NCBI RefSeq assembly: GCF_910596095.1 | Contig: NC_056553.1 | Location: 26,712,725 to 26,776,724, forward strand | Length of the DNA: 64,000 nt | Direction: 5' to 3' | DNA from: Thunnus maccoyii | Lineage: Eukaryota > Chordata > Actinopteri > Scombriformes > Scombridae | Shown: in pieces, positions 34,601-49,700 of the stretch | Numbering within the stretch: position 1 is the stretch's first letter | Layout: each line of letters starts with the position of its first letter | Notes under the pieces: model-generated | Database searches by the model: none | What the model was told of the DNA's origin: nothing | Seen by the model: the letters and a program-made list of their open reading frames with translations, nothing else | Made by a program: the position numbers and the translations under genes

Positions 34601-37600
34601 GTGTCACTCACTGAAATGAATGAGAGGGCTGCATTTTATGAAGCAGAGCTAATGTCGGTCTGAACACAGCCTGAGTTGAAATGTATGTGTGCCCTGTGAC
34701 AGTTATCAATGTACATTATGAAATGTGCAGGAAGTTGGGTGAACATTCCTTTCAAAGGCCAATATTCTTGTTAAATGATGTTTTGACCTGTCTTTAGGCC
34801 CTGCAGTGGGTATCAGGCTGTGCCTTCATTAATCTAACCCTGACCTAACGCACTGTGAGCTGCCTTTGAATTCTATTTTCACCCAAAGCAAAGAGCAGAC
34901 ACCCAGCGGTCTTATATCTACATTGTACTTGCTCATGCTAAACTACAGTGGCTGGTTCCACTGGCTTGATAGACAGTTTCATCTGAATGCCATGACCTGA
35001 TCAGTGGTTCAGCCACCGTCACTGTTTGTATGATCAACTGATGACCTGTCCAAGGTATAGCCTGACCCTCATCAATGTGTGCTGGGACAATGCCTTGCCA
35101 CCTTGCACAGGACAATCAGTTTAGAAAATGGATAGATGGGGCGTGCCCCAGTATCCTATTGGTTAACACGCATGCCACATAATCGCAACATCCGCTGTTC
35201 GAATCCAGCAGGTGACCTTTCTTTTATCTTGCCCCCCCCCCCATCTCTCTTCCCCTTGATCTCTCCACTGTCACTAGGCAGAAAATGCCCAAGAAAATGG
35301 ATGGATGTTTGTTTTTTGTCGGGATGGATTAAACAAAAAAAAAGAAACAGAAAAAAAAGTAATTGCTATTCTTATTTGAATGATCCAATATCAATTCTTG
35401 AAATCCAGAGATCAAACTTTGCATTTGTGCCTTTACTCAGCAAAACTGTGCATCCTGTAAACCATGGTGTCAATAGTTACAGTCTGTGGACCCACAACAG
35501 TTTACGGAACTGTGACGGTCCGTAAATTCCCTAATGGGGAGCTAACGCTAGCTAGCAGATGTTTGAAGATATCAGACTGACGTCTTGTCGACACAAATGC
35601 AAAAACAAACAGTGCTGATGAATCAGTGAGCAGACTTTCAGTTTCTGCTGTCTGTACTCATACTGATCATGAAGTTGAAACAGCAGGTACTGTGTGGCTG
35701 TATGGGATAGCTTTTTTTTAAAATATGCATAATGATGAAACCCTTGCAAGAGGTGCAGGTATTTTAGCATTCTCGTTCAACTGTAACAAATATAATCATA
35801 GACTAAACCACATATCATGTTTTAGTCTTTTTGCATTTGCTCAAGAAAAAAATCCTTGGTCCATAGTTTTATAACCAGGAAATGTGTTTACAGTTCAGCC
35901 TGTAATGTTAAGTCATTTAAGTTCCCATGAATAATTGATAAGTGCTTTATGAAATGTTAGTATTTATCTGAAGTAACTGGGATGAGAATCGAATTAAATC
36001 AATTCTGGACTATGTGAATTGAAATTGAATCAAATTGGGAGATCAGTGGCGAAATCAAGCCCTTGATTGTGTGATGTAAATGACTTTGTAGCAAATACTG
36101 GGTCAACTGTGTCATGTTTCCAGTAAAGCCTAGTGACAGGGAATGAGTGAGTCCTTACAGCCATCCTCTGCTTCTCCCCTCCACTGAGCACATCCATCCA
36201 GTCCTGGACCGCGTCCCAGCTGCCCTCCCTGTCCAGGATGTGACCCAGCTGAACATTGTCCAGGTACTCCTTCAACACCTGGGTACACACACACACACAC
36301 AAAGAAGATAAGGCACGTAATCAGAGACACACACACAGAGAATGCAAGTGAAAGAGAGGTTGGATTTGTGTGTGTGAGAGTGTGTTGTGTCCTACCTGAT
36401 CAGAGATACCTTTCCTCCTCTGTTCTTCAAGAGTGTCAGGGTAAATGACTTGGTCCCTCAGAGAACCCAAAGTCATGTAGGGTCTCTGGACAAACACACA
36501 GTCCAATCAAACTCAAACTGCAAATCTCAGAATATGGACACTTTAATTATTTAAATTTTTACATTGTAGCTATGTTCATTTTTTTTTAATTTTCTTTGAG
36601 TTGTTGAATTGAGCATGTTTGAACAGAACTGTGACAGATATTACTCCTAAACATCCAGCACAAGTATGCTACCATAAACCTTGCCAGCAGTGTCTGATTG
36701 TTGCAATATTTCATTTGTATGTTAGTGGACTTCCACCTATATTCATTCAGTGAGTATATATTGTGTTTTTTCTAAAATTATCAACATAAATGTTGGATAA
36801 TATGCAAAAAGAAATTGTAGTACATTAATCTGTAAGTGGCTGTAATTCTATTCTTTATTTTTCATAATGAAATGATATATTGTGTTTGTGTTTTTATGTG
36901 TAATATAATATTATTGTATCATTTATAAAAACGGTAATAGTGGTATAACCTCCAGTGAGGTTCACTGTTACTATGATCTTGAGTTATAATCAGTAAATGT
37001 CCTGTCTCAGTACATATTATATCTGTCACAATTATCAACCAGTATATTGTTATCAAAGTGAAATATTTATTGTCGTTACAAATCCAGGATCAATCATTCA
37101 CCAGGAAACTGGATAACAATTTGCTTTGTCAAGTTCAATTTTCCTGATTGCAGCCAGTTGCTGCTAAAAGCTGGAACATAGCTGGTACTGAGGAGGTTTT
37201 CAGTCATTAGTGGTGGAACAGAAAACAAGGCCTACAGAGGAGAGCGATGAGATGCTTTTTTTTTTTTACCTGTGGAACATAGAAGAGCTTCCCTCTCTCT
37301 GGTTTTGTCAGCTGTCCTCCAAACAGCGGCCACAGCTTAAAAAAAAAACATGCATCATTTTTAACCAGTACCAAAGAAAAAAACGTTATCAATGTATGTA
37401 CATCACTTAACAGAGTCTCTCACCTCTCCGAGCACTCTGAACAGTGAGCTCTTGCCACATCCGTTTGGTCCACACACTAGAACGTTGGTGCCAGAACTCA
37501 CCTTCATAGAACAAGGACACAATGACATGTTGGAGTCCACTACTACAGAGATACACTTGTCTCACTCAATTTATCTCATCAAATCATGCAAAATAATGCA

Positions 37601-40600
37601 TGTATGATAAAAACAAGTTCAAACTAATTGCTCGTTTATTTGTTCATTCAAATCATTCATTTATTCAGTTAGCCTAAAACTGTATGGCAATGAAAGGTCA
37701 AAGCTTTACCTCAAATGTGAGGTCTCTGATCAGGATGTCTCCATTCGGTGTTGCTAGTGGGGTACTGTCAAATCTACAAATTAAAAAAATGTTCATTAAA
37801 AGCTGAGCACATGAAAATAACTGAGGTAAAAAAAAAACAAGACAATGTATATTCCATTCAAGAATGAGAGACCTACTTGATGATGTTATCTCTGTTGATA
37901 ATTTGACCACTTCCTGGTACCAGAGCAAGTTTCTCTGCAGTATCAGATTCTAAAAGGTAAAAGAAATGAACCAAAACTCAATGAATGTAAGTCATTGCTC
38001 AGCTCTGAGATGAGAACTCATTTCTATGACATATTTCTTTGCAGTCATGCATACCCTTCTCCTGGTGAGAGACCATGGTGCGCTCATATTTGCCAGAGTT
38101 CAGCTCCTTCAGGACTTTCATCAGTTCAGTGATACGAGCTGTGAATCTGTGGGGGGACATACGCAAGAATCAAAAGATCTGATCAGACACTTTTGAAATA
38201 ATCAGAGGAGATCCTAGCTCTGTCTCATCTGGAAGGTGAGATCATTTTCTTTGTTCCCTTGCTACCTTGCTGCATCTGCTGCTGTTTTGGGCTGGACCGG
38301 CCAGGGACCAGTCCTGTAACCATGGCTGTCCTTGAGTGAGTGCCTGAGTGAGTGATGGAGTTACATCACCGGTCAGCCAGCAAAGTGTTGGAATTCCTCC
38401 GTTAGCTGCTGCTCTTTCAAAATGAATCTGTGTGAGATGATGGAAGTGGAGGACAGCAGCACGAACTTTGATGCTCTCAGCTCCAGTGTTAAATGTAGCA
38501 AAGTCGGCTGAACTCCTGTTTATAAAGACATGTGCCAGCGTCTCTACCGTCCAGTATGATCGACTCTCCAGCTGACAGCGCTGACAGCAGCCGGCAGGGA
38601 TTTTATAACTGAACTAATACTAGGACGCAAGGCTTTTATTTCCCTGACGTTCTCACATCACAAACGCTGAACAACAGCATTAAAACAGCATTAATACTTG
38701 GTTTTGACCTTGTTTTTTTTTTTTGTTTTTTCCAAAGCCCTTTTCAGACTGACACCACTTTACATTAATGTGGAAATGTAGCATTTTGGGCTCATGTCTG
38801 CGTAAGCACCGTCGTCACTTTTACATAGAAGTCAGGACAGCAATCTTACTAGGTCAGACCTAGTAACATTACAGCATCCCTTTCATCACAGCACAAGACT
38901 TCAGCTGCAAAATAAGTCCTAAATCTACAAATACTACAAATAAATCAATCAATCTGAGGCCTGATGTAGAAGCAGCAGGTCAGTCTGATTCTATCAGACA
39001 GTTTGTCTCTGCCTGTCAATGCCTTTCATTTACCCCAGTCAAATGTTTAGTTTCTCATTATCTGAGTTATTAAACTGTTGATGTTTAAGAATGAATTTTG
39101 GGAAGAACTGTTTCCAGACAGAGTTCAATTTTGGGAAGTGTGAGGAACTGCAGCTCTCAGGTTTTGACAGTATTCTGGGTTGGATCTGCGGTTGTGTATC
39201 AATGTAGCAGATTTTTCTTTTCATTTATTTCTAATCTACTGTGAAGGGAATGACCTGCAAAAGTATTACAAAAACTTCTGAGGAGAAATAAAATAAAAGA
39301 TTTTTTTATCCCATTGAACTGGCTACTCCTGAATATCATCAGCACGTTCCAACTCTGGACTAACGCATCTATGGAGCTAAGACTAATATCACCTATATGA
39401 TTTCATGATTTTTTTATGTATTTTTATGTTAACCTTTTTGTACTATTCTATAACACTCACCCTGAGAGTCGGGTCATCTCTCGGCCAGCCAGTACAATCC
39501 TGCCCAGGGCCTGGGACATCCGCAGGAGCATTCTCCCACTCTGGTAGTAGTCCTAACAGGTCCAATCACATCAATACAACCTCACAGTCTCAAAACATTA
39601 CTGCAAAACTGCCTTACTGCTGTGTACTATGAAAATCAACCTGTAGATACTTAAGGGATACACTGCACTGCTTTCCACAAAAGATCTATTTTTAAGTTTC
39701 ACGTTTTAATCGCCACCAATAACCACAGAAATATTAGAATTAGAATTTTGACAAAGCAGGTATTTTTAAATGATGTTACTTCAGGGTTCTGCATGTGTTT
39801 GTGTGTGCTTTCTCTGACCTCTAGCAGCTCAGAGTGTGTGCTTTGCAGGTGTCGGGGGTGGGACAGGTTTAGGAACGGCCGGCTAACCACCAGATAGCCC
39901 ACCACGGTAGCCAGGTCTGCGGAGGAACAGTATGTGGACACATAAGAGCAAGAGAATGAACACACAGAACAACTCATGTTTTTTGACTGGAGATTTGAGG
40001 CTATGAGAAAATGAATATAGAGACAAGGATGTTGTCTCTCACCAGTTTTATTTGCAATCAATATGGAACCCCTTGCTATCGTAACACGTAAAATGCTGTT
40101 TTATACCAGTTTTGGTACTGGCTTCTTTATTCCATATAAAAAACATTCTGTAATTTAAGGAAAACCTGAGGTTGTGTAGAAAAAAACACTATTATACTAC
40201 TATCTTTGTGTATTGTCTTTTTTTTCATTTATTAAAGTGTTGTGTGTGTCTTCATTGGTATATTTATTTTTATGCTTTTGTTTGCTCATTTTTTTTGTCC
40301 CAACATTATTGTAAAAGAGGAGTGATTTGGTTTTTCTTTCTGCTTACATTTGGTACAAGACAAATTAATAAATGTCTGGGAGATGACCTAAATATTGTCA
40401 CTCAAAATAAAAAAATAAAAATCTACTTACACTTGGCAATTATGCTGTCCACAAATCCCATGGAGAACCGAAAGAAGATGAAGTTATGCAAGTGGTCCAC
40501 CTGGAAGAAGAAATAAAAATGTTTACATTCCGGAGGTTCACGTGTGTAGAATGAATTTGAGAAACCCTGCCAAAGATATCTGACACTTTTAAAAAATATC

Positions 40601-41508
40601 TGTTCCTTTCAAAAGAGTAAAATGTACCTGATGTGTCTTTTCTCATGTAGCTGGTGTACACAGAGCTGTTGTTGTACATTTATATCTCTATCAGGCAACA
40701 TTTCAAACTGCTTTCAAAGTCCATAAAAGCATCAAATGTAGCCGTAACTGTAGCTGGTCATTCTACTGAAAATACTGATGTAGTGCCTTTGTGGACTCAA
40801 GCAACACACATTATGTCAAACTGTTACACACCAGTTTCTTGAATGTGGTGTGAATGGTCTGTTTTTCCCTCATGTTCCCATTGTAGAATGCAATCTCCTC
40901 ACTAAAGAGAAAGAAAAAAATATCAATGTAGTGTTGTACTAAACAGCTGTGCAATGAAAGAATTACATCAGAGCAGTTGTTGGGTGTGTTTACCTGTTGG
41001 TGATGAGACGAGAGTTGATGTAGCGGTACTCTCCCTCGTAGCGCTGCTCCATGACTGTCATCTTGCCTATGGGCCTCCTCAGTCTGGTCAGGAAGAGACC
41101 CGAGATCAGCAGGTAGGACATCATGATTGCTGGCCCCTAGGTAGGGAAAGGGACGTAGACAAAATGAGAGCTCTGTTTAGCATGGGCCCTGTTTACACCT
41201 GGTATTGACATGCGTCTCGGGTGAGTCAATCACAAGTGGACAGCTTTAAATACAGGTGTAAACGCACCCAAGACGCATTGAGGACGGATTGAGATGCCAT
41301 CACTCAGAGCACATTCGGAGGTGGTCTGGGCCGCATGTGGCCACATTCATTTAGTAGTGTAAACGCAATGAGTCCTGGACCACATTGAAGGACCACTTAC
41401 TCAACTGACGTCCTCTATTTTCTATAACTACAGGTTTTAGTTTTCGCTGCGCTGCTCAACATAATGAGCTCAGGATTTATCAGGAGGATGGCTGCTTTAC
41501 TCCAGACA

Positions 41509-41549
<41 letters not shown>

Positions 41550-44500
41550 TATATATATACACTTTAGTAAAACTTTACTTTTAACGTTATCAAACACAGA
41601 GAAATGTCCTCCCCTCCTCCTAGTAACGTCTTTGTACTCCCTCATGGTAGAGTTTACAGCTCTGATCAGTCTGATCTAAAAAGTACACATGCAGAAGGTA
41701 ACCTGCTTACCTGAGCACCGATGGCACTTGTCAGCTTGAAGATGTACAGACCAATATCCAACAGAGGCTGCAGGACAGACAGAGGACAGACAGATTTCCA
41801 AATACTCTTAGATTTTCTGAAAAATAATTGAGGACGGAACTGTACAAACTCACAGTTTAGTATATATTGCTTATAATATCAATTATGTGACAATAATGAG
41901 GAGCACTTTGAAATCTAGATCTACAGGAAGGGGAAAAACATCAGGTACCACTGTTCCTGGGCCAGCAAAATCTGCTGGGCTAGGTAGCCTACCAGTTTTT
42001 TGCTTTACCCTCCACTCTTACTGCTTGGCAGCACTGCTTATTTCCAAGGCAGCAGGAGACATGAGTGGTCATATCCTCATGATGTTGGGGCTGTATAGTC
42101 TATTGTTCCTGGGCATCAAAATCTGGGTTGCAGATTTTGGGCTGCTGGGCAGATCTGGTACAATGCACCAGCAGCTGGAAGGTGTAGGCAAAGACCCCAT
42201 GTAACCTCTCAATCTTATATGTCGAAATAGAACACACCTCATCTGCACAGTGAGAGTGAAATTTGTCGTTAATCTGCCTGGCAGAGAGCTTGAGTGGTGA
42301 TACCACTGAAGCTTGTTTCTTTCTATGACAAACCTGCAAAGCACTTCAATCTATTAATCCAACAAAGCCAACGAAGTTTGGTACCTTGCTGAGGTTGGAG
42401 TAGAGTTCCACCATGCTGTTGCAGAATTTCTCCACGTCCTGTGTCAGAAGCTGGTCTGCATTGGCTATCCGGTTGTCCAAGTTACCCATTTTGTAGTAGG
42501 TGAAACCTCTGAAGAACCAGAACACAGAGTGAAGACTCAAAGAAGCTACGTTAGCCACCAACAGCACCCCTGTCTCCGACTGAACTGTTGGCAAGTTGCA
42601 TTGTGGGTAATGTTTTGACAAGGAAGGTGCATCGTTGGCTTCTCTTGGAGGACTGCTTGCTTCTTTTCTCTCAATTTGCACCAGTTGAAGAGTTGATTAT
42701 TTTTAATCGTTTGATCAAAATTGTTTAAAATGTCCATCAAAACTGAGGAAAGCAGCAAATCATCACATTTGAAAAGCTGGAACCAGAGAATGTTAGGTTT
42801 TGTTTGTTTAAAAGATTAAATGGTTAACAGAGGATCTCCTATGATGTGAAAGCAGCTTTAATACTGCTGAAGTACTTACTGCAGGTACTGGTCATACAGG
42901 TGCTTTGTGAGCCTCTCACGGAACCGCAGCTTCAGCTCATTCAGGCCCAACTTCAAGAAGTTGTTCACCAAGGCTATCTGGAATGTCACACATCACATAC
43001 TTGTATCCATCTCTCACTATGGGCTCTTTGCTTCAGTATAGCTGTACAAGTGACAGGGTTTTAGAATTCAGAGCATTCATGCTGATTTTTTCCCACAATT
43101 ACAAGCATAGGATATAGAATGAAGAAAACATGCAAAAGCAGAGTAGTATGATTTTACAAGTGCAGTGCAAATTCACAACTTAAAGAATTAGGCTGGTGAT
43201 AATCTGTGTTTTTCTTAATGTAAAAAACAAACAAATATGAATTGATCCCAATATCAAGTATTGTGTGTGTATCTTATTCTTCCGTGTCATATCACACGTC
43301 AGTGAGCCACACTGCTGCACCGTCCTGCTGCCACAAATACTCACTTGAGCACCAAATGTGGATTAATCTGCCACTGAAAATAGTCCAACAAATGTAATCA
43401 TTCCTACATTTTTAAAGATTTACATTTTCAGTAGGAACCAGTGGTCTTTAAGGTGAGAAGCACAGACTGGAGAAGCCAGAAAGTATTGTACTGAGAGGCA
43501 GAAAAACTTTTTTGTCTTTTTTGTCTTTGTTTTGGTCTTTTCATGGGATTTGTTGATATATATACATATAGAATATCACAGGCCTTACCCTTTAAAATTG
43601 AGGCATACAACAGTACATATGCAGAACAGTGACAGACTGCTCATGTTAGCAAAAGAATATTCATGCTAAATGATAGTGGGGGTTTTTATAAGTGCATGAA
43701 ATGATACGATGAGTACAATCAGCTATCACCAGGAAATTAGCAATTACACAGTAGAAGACAGAAATGTTAGTGTTTTGATATCAGGTCTCCTCTGTTTACT
43801 TTTAAGAAAATGAACTGACACTGAACTACTCATGTGTTAAAGAATAATATATGTATAGTACATCTGGAGATGTAAGATCACACTTGAGTGTGACAAAAAT
43901 AAAAATTAACAAAAAACACACTTACAAGTGGCATGAATTTGATAAAGCTGAACAAGAAGGTCTTGAAATCTTTTGTTGAGCGACCGATAATTGCACTGCA
44001 AACCACAACATGCACAGAGATGAGCAAACATTGCCAAGAGGGTCAGTGGGACAAATACTGAGGCCTGATAAACTGAATTTCCTTGTCTTGTGGAGCCAAT
44101 GCAGCTTTGCTTGAACTTGTAATAGAGTGTGAATTGTTTTACTGATACGTAACAGACAGTACAGTGGAGTCCTGACAGAGATGAACACATGAATAACATT
44201 CAATTTATGCGTTTCCATGTTATTATAAGGGTCCATACTTTTGTTATCTATGCTGATTATATACAAACATACTCTTCTGTGACACTCACTGAAACAAGCC
44301 TGCCATTTTTCAGAAAACTGATCACAGACATAAGATCCTTAATCCTTCAGTTATTAGATACCAATTGTACCCATTAGTACTACTCCAAAGGACTGAGTGA
44401 AGGGTCTTTGTATTCATGCTCATGCATATACATTTCAGTTTTCTATGCGTCATAATCTCATTTATAAATTGATTAATATAATTAATACATTTAAATGTAC

Positions 44501-45815
44501 TTCAGCAGAACCAGTTCATAGTTATTAAAGCCAATATAGCATCTGTTTTAGTGGTCTAACACTGCCTTTACTCACTACTTACATGTATTCAGTGCTTCTG
44601 ACTACTGATATACAGCAGTCTTACATCTGCACATTAAGGTCATTGAGACTGGTTCAAACTAGACTCTCATATCTGTGAGGCCGCTGTTTGTGATCAGGAC
44701 CTGTAACCTTTGGAATAACATGGTTGAGAAATTTTCAGTTAACAGCAAACTTTAGGCTGTCTTATGCATATTCTATTAAATACACTGTTATACAACTGTA
44801 TTGAATGTTTAAGCTTTCAAACTGATAAGTTATGTCACTTTGTTTTTTTTCTGCTATGTAGGCCAATGTAAGGGACATAAGGTTGTATCCAAATTTAGTT
44901 TCATGATTTAATTGGACAGAGGACCTATCTCATTCCTGAGATAGGTTGTTCACTAATGTAGCAGACACATAAATTGAATGGAATTCCATGTGGAAAATGT
45001 CCAGTAAATGTATGCCGTAATATTAATTTTACCACCTGATAAAACCCACAGGTCAGTGTTATGGCTTGGAGGGAAATGTGGACCTCAGACAGTAGGTGAT
45101 GAAAAAGCACAACACAACACTATTACAAAGCAAGATGTTAAAACCACAGTGTTAGTGGTTTGAAGCTGGATTTCACTTCTATGAGAACCGTGTGATGGAC
45201 AGTTACCCCTGGTATGACTGATATGTAGGAATAAAAGTGCTTCTTGAATAGACTGATGTCTCTGCTTATAATACCGCTGTGGAGAGTCAAAACAAAGTCA
45301 TCAGTTCCTGCAAATGAATCAAACAGCAATGCATGGTGGGACCCCACCCATTTTCATTACAATCTTACATCAGAAAAAAAGCAAAAACATAACATGTCTG
45401 TTTCAGCTGCATTGGCTTCAACATCTAACATTTCAAACATTTTGACTGACTAAAAACCTGTATGATCAGGTTATTGAAAGCCAATTACAGATGCTACTTA
45501 CAAAGAGAAAAAATTATATGGGTGAACAATGAACTGAACAATGAATCTGCTAGCTTTCTGAAACCAATATCATAAATTATGGCCAATATGTTGCAAAAAC
45601 AGTAATAAAATTTGGTTTGATCACCCTGGGACATGAACCCAGGACCTTTGTAATCTGAGGTGGGGAGACTTACACTGTGAGCCACTGAGGACATGGTTTG
45701 TCATGTGCCTTCTCACATTTTGAGGGGACAGAATGACACAGGCCAAACATGAGCATTTTTGTCAGTTTAAACTTAAAAAAAAACACTACAATTGACTGTT
45801 GGGGATACAATTCTG

Positions 45816-45846
<31 letters not shown>

Positions 45847-46753
45847 CACACACCGACCTGCTTTTCTGAGGTGTATCAAAAATTGGAGGAAACAGAAAAT
45901 GTGCTTACAGTACAAATTACAATAAGACAATATCAATGCAGACTCTGACACATCTGAACACCAATTTGAAACATGTGGTGTCTAGTATCTAAAGAATGTC
46001 TGTCTCGATTTTGGTAGCATTTGAATGAAGACTTGTGGAGATATAGATTAGGTTATATAGGTTAACTGATGTTGCATATTTTGAAAAAATTCTGAATTGA
46101 CCATAGGTTGCAGTGAGGAAAACTTCTGTCAGACATCTATGGATGTGCTGAAAAAATTTCGCCAATCATGAGCAAACTTATACAACATGACCGTAGAACG
46201 TGGAAAAAATTTAACTCAAATCTGGGTGGATAATTATAAACTTTTGACATTTGTGGCACCTCCTAGTGGTTTATTGGTATGAAACTTGGGGACCATCCAT
46301 AGAATGTCATAAAGACCTAACATGTTAAGTTTGGTGAAAATTACGCAATACGTTGGCGAAATACAAGGCATCTACTGTACTTACCTATTTTGATAAAAAC
46401 TGATTGGCTTGTATAATAGAAATGGACTGACCTATCAAAATTTCCTCAACAACTGAAGATCATTGAATTCTGTGGGTGATCCTGACAAAGTTTCGGGACA
46501 ATTGGCCCAGTGGTTTCTGACAATATGTCGAAAATAGGATTTTGAGAAAAAGTCACAAAATTTTTAGAGCAGAAGACCACTGGAGCAAAGATGCAGATGA
46601 ATTAAGAGATTAAAATGAGTGAAGAATTTTGACTCTAGGCCAAGCCATTTTTGAGATAATTGAAAAGGTAAACGTGTGCATGAGCAGTGAATGGAATTTG
46701 CCACTCACCAGACAATTTTTTTTTGTTCCTAGGTCTTTAAGCAGAGAGACAAA

Positions 46754-46788
<35 letters not shown>

Positions 46789-49700
46789 TAATCATAATAA
46801 TAAAAAGAAGAATGAGAAAAAAAAAACAATGGGTTTCCACCAGTTTCGCTGCTTGGACCCTTAAATGCAAATTGGGATCAGTGTTTATGATGGCCAATAA
46901 GTAACAAGAAATTTTAAAAAAAGCCAAATATGTGGGTTTGAGCTATTTTATTACCTCAACAGCACAGCAGTTGAGTGGTGTAAAGCCTGTTGAAAAATTT
47001 GGTTTTATGTTTAATTATGAAACAGTCCGACAGTTCTAGCGAGTAAATGAACAGCGTCCCTATTGTTCCCTCTCTTATCAGTATAAGGCTGGAAGACACT
47101 ATAGAACATATGCTTACAGTTTATCTGTTTATAATTAGTTCCCAGGTTAGCCATGATGCCAGCTAATGAAATGGTAGTAGATTGAAGACAGCTTATGAGT
47201 TGTTAACGTGTAGCGTTATACTCATTCTGCCAACAGTACAGTTACAGTCGGTGCAGTGGAAACACACATCTAATTTTCACCATATAAATTATACCAGTAG
47301 TTTATCTCAAAAGTTTTAAACTCAGACACAGCGCCTTTTCAGAGTTACTAATCTCCTCAGCTAATGTCTGATTATCACATAACAAAACATCTGGCCAGAA
47401 CTGGTATTAACAAAGGGATTATTAGGCTGAAAAACACTAGAAATAAAAGTCTGCACACTGAGAGAAGTAAATGACAGCGAGAAATGATTCAGACAACATC
47501 CGCGCCCCCCTCCTTCCCTCAGTCACTGTATCAGTTTAATGCATTGTTAAAGATGGGGTTTAAACTGTATTTTGAATCTGTTGACATGAGCAGTGGTTGG
47601 GAAATGCTCTTGTGTAGCTTGCACTGTATAGATAGAAATACAATAAAGTTCTGGTAAATGGATAAACAGGATAAATGAATACATGAAAAGGAAATAGTCC
47701 TTGGGCATCAAAAATCTATTTAGCCCAATACCTATTGTCTTATTTGTTTCTGTCTATAAGAACGTACTTGCCTACTAGCAAATTATAATTTATAATTAAT
47801 TGGTTAGAACTCAATAACTAAATGTAAGGGATCCTCATCATAAATGTTTACTTCTGTTAAAAAATTAATATATTGTTACTGGATTGTTTAAATCCGCAAA
47901 TATCAAAACCTTTATCTTCGTTAAAAATCCTGTGTTGGTAGGACTCTTAATACCTCTAGTAAAGTCCTAATAAGAAAGAACACATCTGATCATATTTCTT
48001 AGGTCTTTGCTTTGGATTCTGTTACTTCTTTTCCTCTCTGACCTTCTTAGCCAATATGAACCTGTCAGAGCTCTAAGCTCATCGGGCTCCGGCCTTTTGG
48101 ATGTTGAAAAGGGTTACATTTAAGCCCCTTTACAAAAAAACCCACCAACACCCACTAACATCTGACTCTTGTCTAAAGTGGGAAAGGGTCAAATCGGCAT
48201 TCATACCCGTTTCAAATGACTCTGCAGTAGTCTTGGATATTTATCATCTCCAGCTCTGATCGGCAGTGATGTAAACATCCTGGCTAGACAGGAAAATTTT
48301 CACCCCTTTTCCGGCTGCTCTTTCATCTGTTTCTATCTGCGCATGTCTGTAAACATATGGTTTCATCCATATGTTTATGCAAGTAATACATGCTTTTTTA
48401 TTACAGAGAAACCATACGTAAACATAAGGTCTTATTCATATGTTTATGTAGTATTAGCATGCTAGGCTAACAGTTGGTCAGCTGTGACACCTTTCAGGGC
48501 ACACAAACACCATAAACACACCTGTCACCTGCCTGTCACCTCATTTTAATACAGTCTATGGGCTCCACACATCACAGCATGGATATGCTAATGATGCTAG
48601 CCATCATCACTAACTGCTAGCTGTGATGCTGAATATGACACATCAGAAAAAAAAAAAACAGAGAGACAAACTCGTCTACTGGCGATATGAAAAGAGTCGA
48701 TAGCCTATTTTTAGCAGGTTGACCTGCGTTTAAAAAATCTGCATATACGCACTAATATTGGTGTAAAAAGGGTATTAGAGTTAGTGAAGTAGCTTTTATT
48801 GTTTATGGTCCTGGAATACCTTGACAGATGGCAACAGATGTGCTCCAACATTAAAACTGCAAGCGTGGACAAAAAGGACTGAGAGGGGTGTCATGACTGC
48901 TACATGGTGACAATATAAAACCCACAACATACTCCTAAGGTCATGAATTTGAAAATATGTCTCTTAAACTTTAAATATAAATCCAAGCATAAAAGGCAGG
49001 GTCTGACCTTTCGATCATGGTGCCATTCTGGATCATCCATACATCACAGTAGGTCCTTGCCACCAACATGACAGCAATAAGGATGAGACAGCCAGTCTGT
49101 GGTCAAGAGAATAGTTAATAGAACATGTAAAAAACACTGCAGATCATCAAGTCCATCATCGTCCTGTCCTTGATTCTGCTCATATCTCCTGGACTGATCA
49201 GATAAGGCTGAATTGAACCAGAGGAGCCATGTGACTGTGACCTTGGCTTTTGGAACTGATATATCTGTGTCAAAGGGCTCTGCTGTCTTTACAGCTAGTT
49301 TATGACATTTTGAATAATATTTTCCCAAATTTCTAACTCACGGTTACCAAATTCATTTTTTTTAACCAACACAATATAAAATATTTTATGATCCATCTTC
49401 TAAAGTAGACTTTTAAAGCAGACCTTCTGACCGCCACTGCTAAACCAGATGGAATTATAACATTATTCACAATGCAAGAAAACCTTCAGCTGAAAAGTAA
49501 ATATCCGAAGATCTATCTTGTCATAATCTAGGCTTGCTCACACACTCTACTTAATTCAATGTTCAATTTTAAAAATATTTTAGGATTAATCTTTACATAG
49601 TTGGGTATTATTTATATTCTAGCTGTATTTGTTGTTGCTTACTTAATTTTTATACTAATTTCAGAAGTTTAAGAAGTTTTTGACATCTTTCTTTAATAAC

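Larger units (their letters stand above)
32586..36158 (-). other. abcd3 intron 20
   Basis: Large intron (3.6 kb) between the exon coding the ABC signature and the Walker B exon. It contains a possible solo LTR (33050-34257), a decayed tRNA-SINE fragment directly beside it (about 34285-34385) and a better-preserved tRNA-SINE (about 35131-35320). No internal exon seen. Confidence 0.75.
45277..49007 (-). other. abcd3 intron 4, repeat-rich
   Basis: Intron of 3.7 kb. It contains a tRNA-like SINE fragment on the minus strand (about 45605-45705), a 28-bp poly(A) run (45816-45843), an older dispersed repeat (about 45890-46700) and an AAT microsatellite (46755-46803). The remainder (46810-49000) is unassigned, with no exon-like segment. 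Confidence 0.7.

Noticed and set aside
35131-35320. Possible functional tRNA gene
   Set aside because: A good B box is present, but the A-box half is degenerate, no acceptor stem pairs, and the tail matches a common SINE.
46610-46927. Ile-rich frames on both strands
   Set aside because: Produced by the AAT microsatellite.
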